Shown here: positions 61,503-64,000 of the stretch, in pieces
How positions within the stretch are numbered: the stretch's first letter is position 1
Layout of the letters: each line of letters opens with the position of its first letter
Assembly (NCBI RefSeq): GCF_006539525.1
Contig: NZ_BJNE01000004.1
Location: forward strand, 62,001 to 126,000
Direction: 5' to 3'
Origin: Glutamicibacter nicotianae
GTDB lineage: Bacteria > Actinomycetota > Actinomycetes > Actinomycetales > Micrococcaceae
Length of the DNA: 64,000 bases
The notes under the pieces: model-generated
Told to the model about the DNA's origin: nothing
The model's database searches: none
The model's input: the letters and a program-made list of their open reading frames with translations, nothing else
Position numbers and translations under genes: made by a program

Positions 61503-61689
61503 TTGGCTTCGCTATCAGGTGCCCGGGCGGCCGCGGGCCACGCAGGGTCGGCAAAGCCAGGCTTGATCCAGCAGAAACCAATCATCGATGATTCGGAAAG
61601 CCGGCCCTGTTTCGTAGCCCGCGGCACTCGGGATCATCATCGCGCGCACACGAATTCCGGACCCAACGAGGACCGTTGCAGTTCCGGTG

Positions 61690-61720
61690 GCTTGCCAGCC
61701 AACAGTGATGGCCAGCAAGC
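61690..61720. terminator. Imperfect hairpin between tatB and hemH
   Basis: GCTTGC-CA-GCC / GGC-CA-GCAAGC with a 9-nt loop, lying between two convergent genes. The remainder of 61503-61730 shows nothing convincing; a 67-codon minus-strand frame there is doubtful. Confidence 0.5.
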
Positions 61721-61730
61721 AACTGCCTGC

Positions 61731-62861
61731 CTAGCTTGCGGGCTTATCGAGGTTCCAATTCGGAACAGTATTTTTTCCCCTGGTGCCTTCGCAGCAATTC
61801 CGGGAGCAGGCACCGCTGCCCGGGCCCAGCGCCTTGCTGCCGGAGATGGTTCTTTGCTCCGGGTGCTCTCCACGCACTTGAGCTGCGCGTTCCAAGACCA
61901 AATCGACCAAGCCGCTGACAAAGGCGGGCAAAATGCCGACGCTATCGGCACGGAGAAACGCCATCCCCAACTCACGCGCTGTCTGCGCCGCTTCGGTATC
62001 CAAATCGAATTTCACCTCCATGTGGTCGGAGACGAAACCTAGCGGAACCACCAGTACCGCTTCAGTTCCAGATTCCGAAAGCTCGCGCATGCGGTCATTG
62101 ATGTCCGGTTCCAGCCAAGGGGTGTGCGCAGATCCGGATCGGGAGCAGAACACCAGCTCGGCATCCAATTGTTCATCTCCATGCAATTCCCCGCTAAGCC
62201 ACGCCATGAGCTCTTCATGCTGCCCCTGGTAGCCAGCGGTGAACTTCTCCGATGATTTCTGCATCGCCGTCGGAATTGAATGTGTTACGAAGAGGATCTT
62301 GTGGCGACTGCGATCCAGGCTGCCGACAAGCCGTTTGAGATCTGCCAGCCCTCGCCGGAGGCATTCGAGCTGGGCCTGGGCGAATCCCGGGTGGTTATAG
62401 TACTGGCGGACTTTGTCAATCATCACCTCGATGCCTTCTGCTTCCAGTGCGGCCACGGCACCTGCAAAATCCTCCCGGTATTGCCGGCAAGAGGAATACG
62501 AGGAGTATGCCGAAGTATCAATAGCCAGGAACCTGCGCGAGCCGTGCATGCGCGCATGGTTACCGACCACTTCAGCGAGATACGGTTCCCAGTTCCGGTT
62601 GCCCCAGAGCAGCGGCGCATCAATGCCTCGGCTCGCGAATTCATCTTGGAGCGCCCGCAGCAAAGCCTGGTTCTGCTCGTTGATCGGTGATTTTCCACCG
62701 AACATGTAGTAATGCTCGCCCACCTCTTCGAGACGTTCATCTGGAATCCCTCGTCCCCGAGTGACGTTCTGCAGGAAGGGAAGGACATCAGCTGGCTTCT
62801 CCGGTCCGCCAAACGACATCAACAGGATTGCATCGAACGGGGCTACCGACATGTTTCCCAT
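61731..62861 (-). CDS. hemH: Coproporphyrin III ferrochelatase
   Basis: 376 residues. Start chosen at ATG 62861 (GGAAG 6 nt upstream). It inserts Fe2+ into coproporphyrin III in the coproporphyrin-dependent haem pathway of Gram-positives (CpfC). FDAILLMSFGGPEKPADVLPFLQNVTRGRGIP is the family N-terminus, the catalytic His194 is in ILFVTHSIP, and VLVVPLGFVSDHMEVKFDLD holds the second metal-site Glu. Cys125 (SYSSCRQY) plus three C-terminal cysteines (ACSRNCCEG, 352/356/357) probably ligate a [2Fe-2S] cluster, as in actinobacterial enzymes. No other haem gene is adjacent. The upstream region is AT-rich with an ATTATC...GATAAT repeat that may be an iron-regulator site. Confidence 0.94.
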   Translation of the reverse strand: MGNMSVAPFDAILLMSFGGPEKPADVLPFLQNVTRGRGIPDERLEEVGEHYYMFGGKSPINEQNQALLRALQDEFASRGIDAPLLWGNRNWEPYLAEVVGNHARMHGSRRFLAIDTSAYSSYSSCRQYREDFAGAVAALEAEGIEVMIDKVRQYYNHPGFAQAQLECLRRGLADLKRLVGSLDRSRHKILFVTHSIPTAMQKSSEKFTAGYQGQHEELMAWLSGELHGDEQLDAELVFCSRSGSAHTPWLEPDINDRMRELSESGTEAVLVVPLGFVSDHMEVKFDLDTEAAQTARELGMAFLRADSVGILPAFVSGLVDLVLERAAQVRGEHPEQRTISGSKALGPGSGACSRNCCEGTRGKNTVPNWNLDKPAS

Positions 62862-62934
62862 CAGGATCTTCCACACTTTCTCCTGGAACAACTGCCGGCA
62901 TGGGCAAGCTCCTCCCGCCGCCGGCAGATGCAAA

Positions 62935-63002
62935 AACTTATCTAGATTGGCTATTATCTAGCTAAGTTAATGATAATCCGTTGGCTGGCTTATCTCCAAT
63001 TC
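62935..63002. promoter_or_regulatory. AT-rich region upstream of hemH
   Basis: It contains repeated TTATCTAG (about 62939 and 62954), an ATTATC-N13-GATAAT inverted repeat and, on the minus strand, a half-site resembling a DtxR/IdeR box (TTAACTTAGC). Iron control of ferrochelatase would make sense, but the match is weak. Confidence 0.35.
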
Positions 63003-63084
63003 GCCTGCACCCGGCTGGGCGAGCCCAGTTCCCTGCAGCGACCTAGCGCTGGAGCATTCGAAGCGTGGCAGGGGGTTCCAGCAC

Positions 63085-64000
63085 CTAGCTCGCGCCGAGG
63101 CTATGGGCCAGTTCGAGCTCTATCCGCTCGTTGCGGAATTGATGCCCGGAATCAAGCAGCTTGCGCGGGACGATCCGCTGATCGGCCATGGCCAGCAGTT
63201 GCGACCCTTCGGCGCCAAGCACCAATTTCGGGGCAGCACCGGGGACTGGTATTACTGCGGGCCGGTGCACCGCGCGCGCCAGGGACCGGGTGAATTCGGC
63301 GTTGCTGACCGGCTGCGGCGCTACCGCATTGACGGGGCCAGCCAATTGCGAATCCCAGAGCGCGCGATGGTAGATGTCCAGCAGGTCATCAAGGCCGATC
63401 CACGACAGCATCTGCTGTCCACCGCCCAAGGGTCCGCCCAGGCCTGCGGAGAATATCGGGCGCAGAACAGCGAGCATCCCGCCCTTGGGGCTGAGCACGA
63501 CACCGGTGCGGATCTGCACCCGGCGCATTGAACCGCCGCCTTCTTCGGCGGCTTGCTCCCAGCGCTGCACGACGCCGGAAAGGAAGTCCGGGGTGCCGGC
63601 CGGCGGGGAATCGAACTCGTCCAGCGGGTCCGGTCCGGCTGAAGCGCCATAGAACCCGATGGCCGAGGCGCTGATGAAGGTGCGGACATCTGAACGTGCC
63701 GCCAGCAGGGCGAGGGAGCGGGTGGGTTCGATGCGGCTGGAGGCGATCGCCTGGCGATGGGCCTGGCTGAATCGTCCGAAGATGCTCGCCCCAGCCAGAT
63801 GGATGACCGCATCGCACCCTTCGAGCAGGCTTTCGTCGGGGTCCGCCGGGTCCCAGCGCCGTTCACCAGCCGTGTTCGGCGCGTGCCGCACGAGCTTGAT
63901 GACCCGGTGCCCTCCGGTGGACAAGAAGGCGCAGAGGGCCTGGCCGACCAGTCCGCTTGAGCCGGTTACGGCGATCACCTGCGGTTCCAGCCCGGACTGC
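63085..64000 (-). CDS. TIGR01777-family NAD(P)-dependent oxidoreductase (5' end probably outside the window)
   Basis: At least 297 residues in the window. Extended SDR fold: VIAVTGSSGLVGQALCAFLSTGGHRVIKLVRH (TGxxGxxG), AVIHLAGASIFGRFSQAHRQAI, and FISASAIGFYGASA with the Ser/Tyr pair of the family. The C-terminal domain is RRVQIRTGVVLSPKGGML, GGGQQMLSWIGLDD and VPGAAPKLVLGAEGSQLLAMADQRIVPRKLLDSGHQFRN. A GTG at 63978 could be a start but has no ribosome site, and the frame stays open to the window edge (GLEPQ upstream). Some actinobacterial members carry an extra N-terminal SRPBCC domain, so the gene is probably partial here. Biochemical role not established. Confidence 0.82.
   Translation of the reverse strand, partial: QSGLEPQVIAVTGSSGLVGQALCAFLSTGGHRVIKLVRHAPNTAGERRWDPADPDESLLEGCDAVIHLAGASIFGRFSQAHRQAIASSRIEPTRSLALLAARSDVRTFISASAIGFYGASAGPDPLDEFDSPPAGTPDFLSGVVQRWEQAAEEGGGSMRRVQIRTGVVLSPKGGMLAVLRPIFSAGLGGPLGGGQQMLSWIGLDDLLDIYHRALWDSQLAGPVNAVAPQPVSNAEFTRSLARAVHRPAVIPVPGAAPKLVLGAEGSQLLAMADQRIVPRKLLDSGHQFRNERIELELAHSLGAS

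Noticed and set aside
61515-61718. 67-codon minus-strand ORF between tatB and hemH
   Set aside because: No ribosome site, no recognisable motif, contains the hairpin at 61690-61720, and lies between convergent genes.
1-64000. CRISPR array, prophage, rRNA operon or insertion sequence
   Set aside because: No regularly spaced repeats, no cas or phage structural genes, no rRNA sequence and no transposase frame were found on either strand.

Overview
The window looks like a chromosomal segment of a high-GC Gram-positive bacterium of the Micrococcaceae (Arthrobacter/Glutamicibacter type). The evidence is high GC with strong G/C third-position bias, frequent GTG starts, a RamB-type regulator beside the glyoxylate-shunt genes, a coproporphyrin ferrochelatase with extra cysteines, a DUF222-HNH protein, the SRP RNA/gluQ/dnaX/recR block, and many genes that appear to be translated from leaderless mRNAs. 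The genus is inferred, not proven. There is no prophage, CRISPR array, rRNA operon or recognisable insertion sequence.

Layout. 1-16.9 kb: queuosine-precursor transporter (yhhQ), an autoregulated TetR repressor, a dual-cysteine pyridoxal kinase, an FBP zinc-finger protein, a large secreted subtilisin, a GH3 lipoprotein, an umuDC translesion pair, an MFS exporter, two oxidoreductases, a hypothetical protein and a RutE-like reductase. 17-22.1 kb: a compact signalling cassette (small secreted two-cysteine peptide, NarL-type sensor kinase, divergent response regulator), then a ClpC-like unfoldase behind a probable HspR (HAIR) operator. 22.2-28.3 kb: small-enzyme genes, one of them frameshifted, plus RamB, a dTMP-kinase-like P-loop kinase and a HutD-family protein. 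28.8-31.9 kb: aceA-aceB, the glyoxylate bypass, which the nearby RamB probably controls. 32-41.6 kb: hydrolases, an amino-acid permease, a DsbA-like protein, a LytR_C membrane protein, a 2OG-Fe(II) oxygenase, tRNA-Ser(GGA) and DUF222-HNH.

41.6-47.1 kb: SRP RNA, gluQ, dnaX and recR. 47.1-50.3 kb: an EmrB-type exporter with its MarR regulator and operator, and two small leaderless genes. 50.4-54.4 kb: aspartokinase with a probable internal start for a beta subunit, PhoD phosphatase and an APH(3')-like phosphotransferase. 54.4-59.5 kb: a CitAB-type two-component system divergent from a CitMHS citrate transporter, then a LysR regulator. 59.6-64 kb: an LCP cell-wall ligase, TatB, ferrochelatase and a TIGR01777 oxidoreductase cut by the window edge.

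Most notable observations: (1) the secreted-peptide/kinase/regulator cassette at 17.3-19.4 kb is the best candidate for an undescribed signalling system; (2) UmuD naturally lacks both catalytic residues (Ala for Ser, Arg for Lys); (3) two ~95-nt nested stem-loop elements at 4.34-4.43 and 17.03-17.13 kb have no assigned function; (4) seven start codons have a -10 box exactly 6-7 nt upstream (leaderless); (5) a HAIR operator, a lysC-beta internal start and a clean frameshift are also visible.
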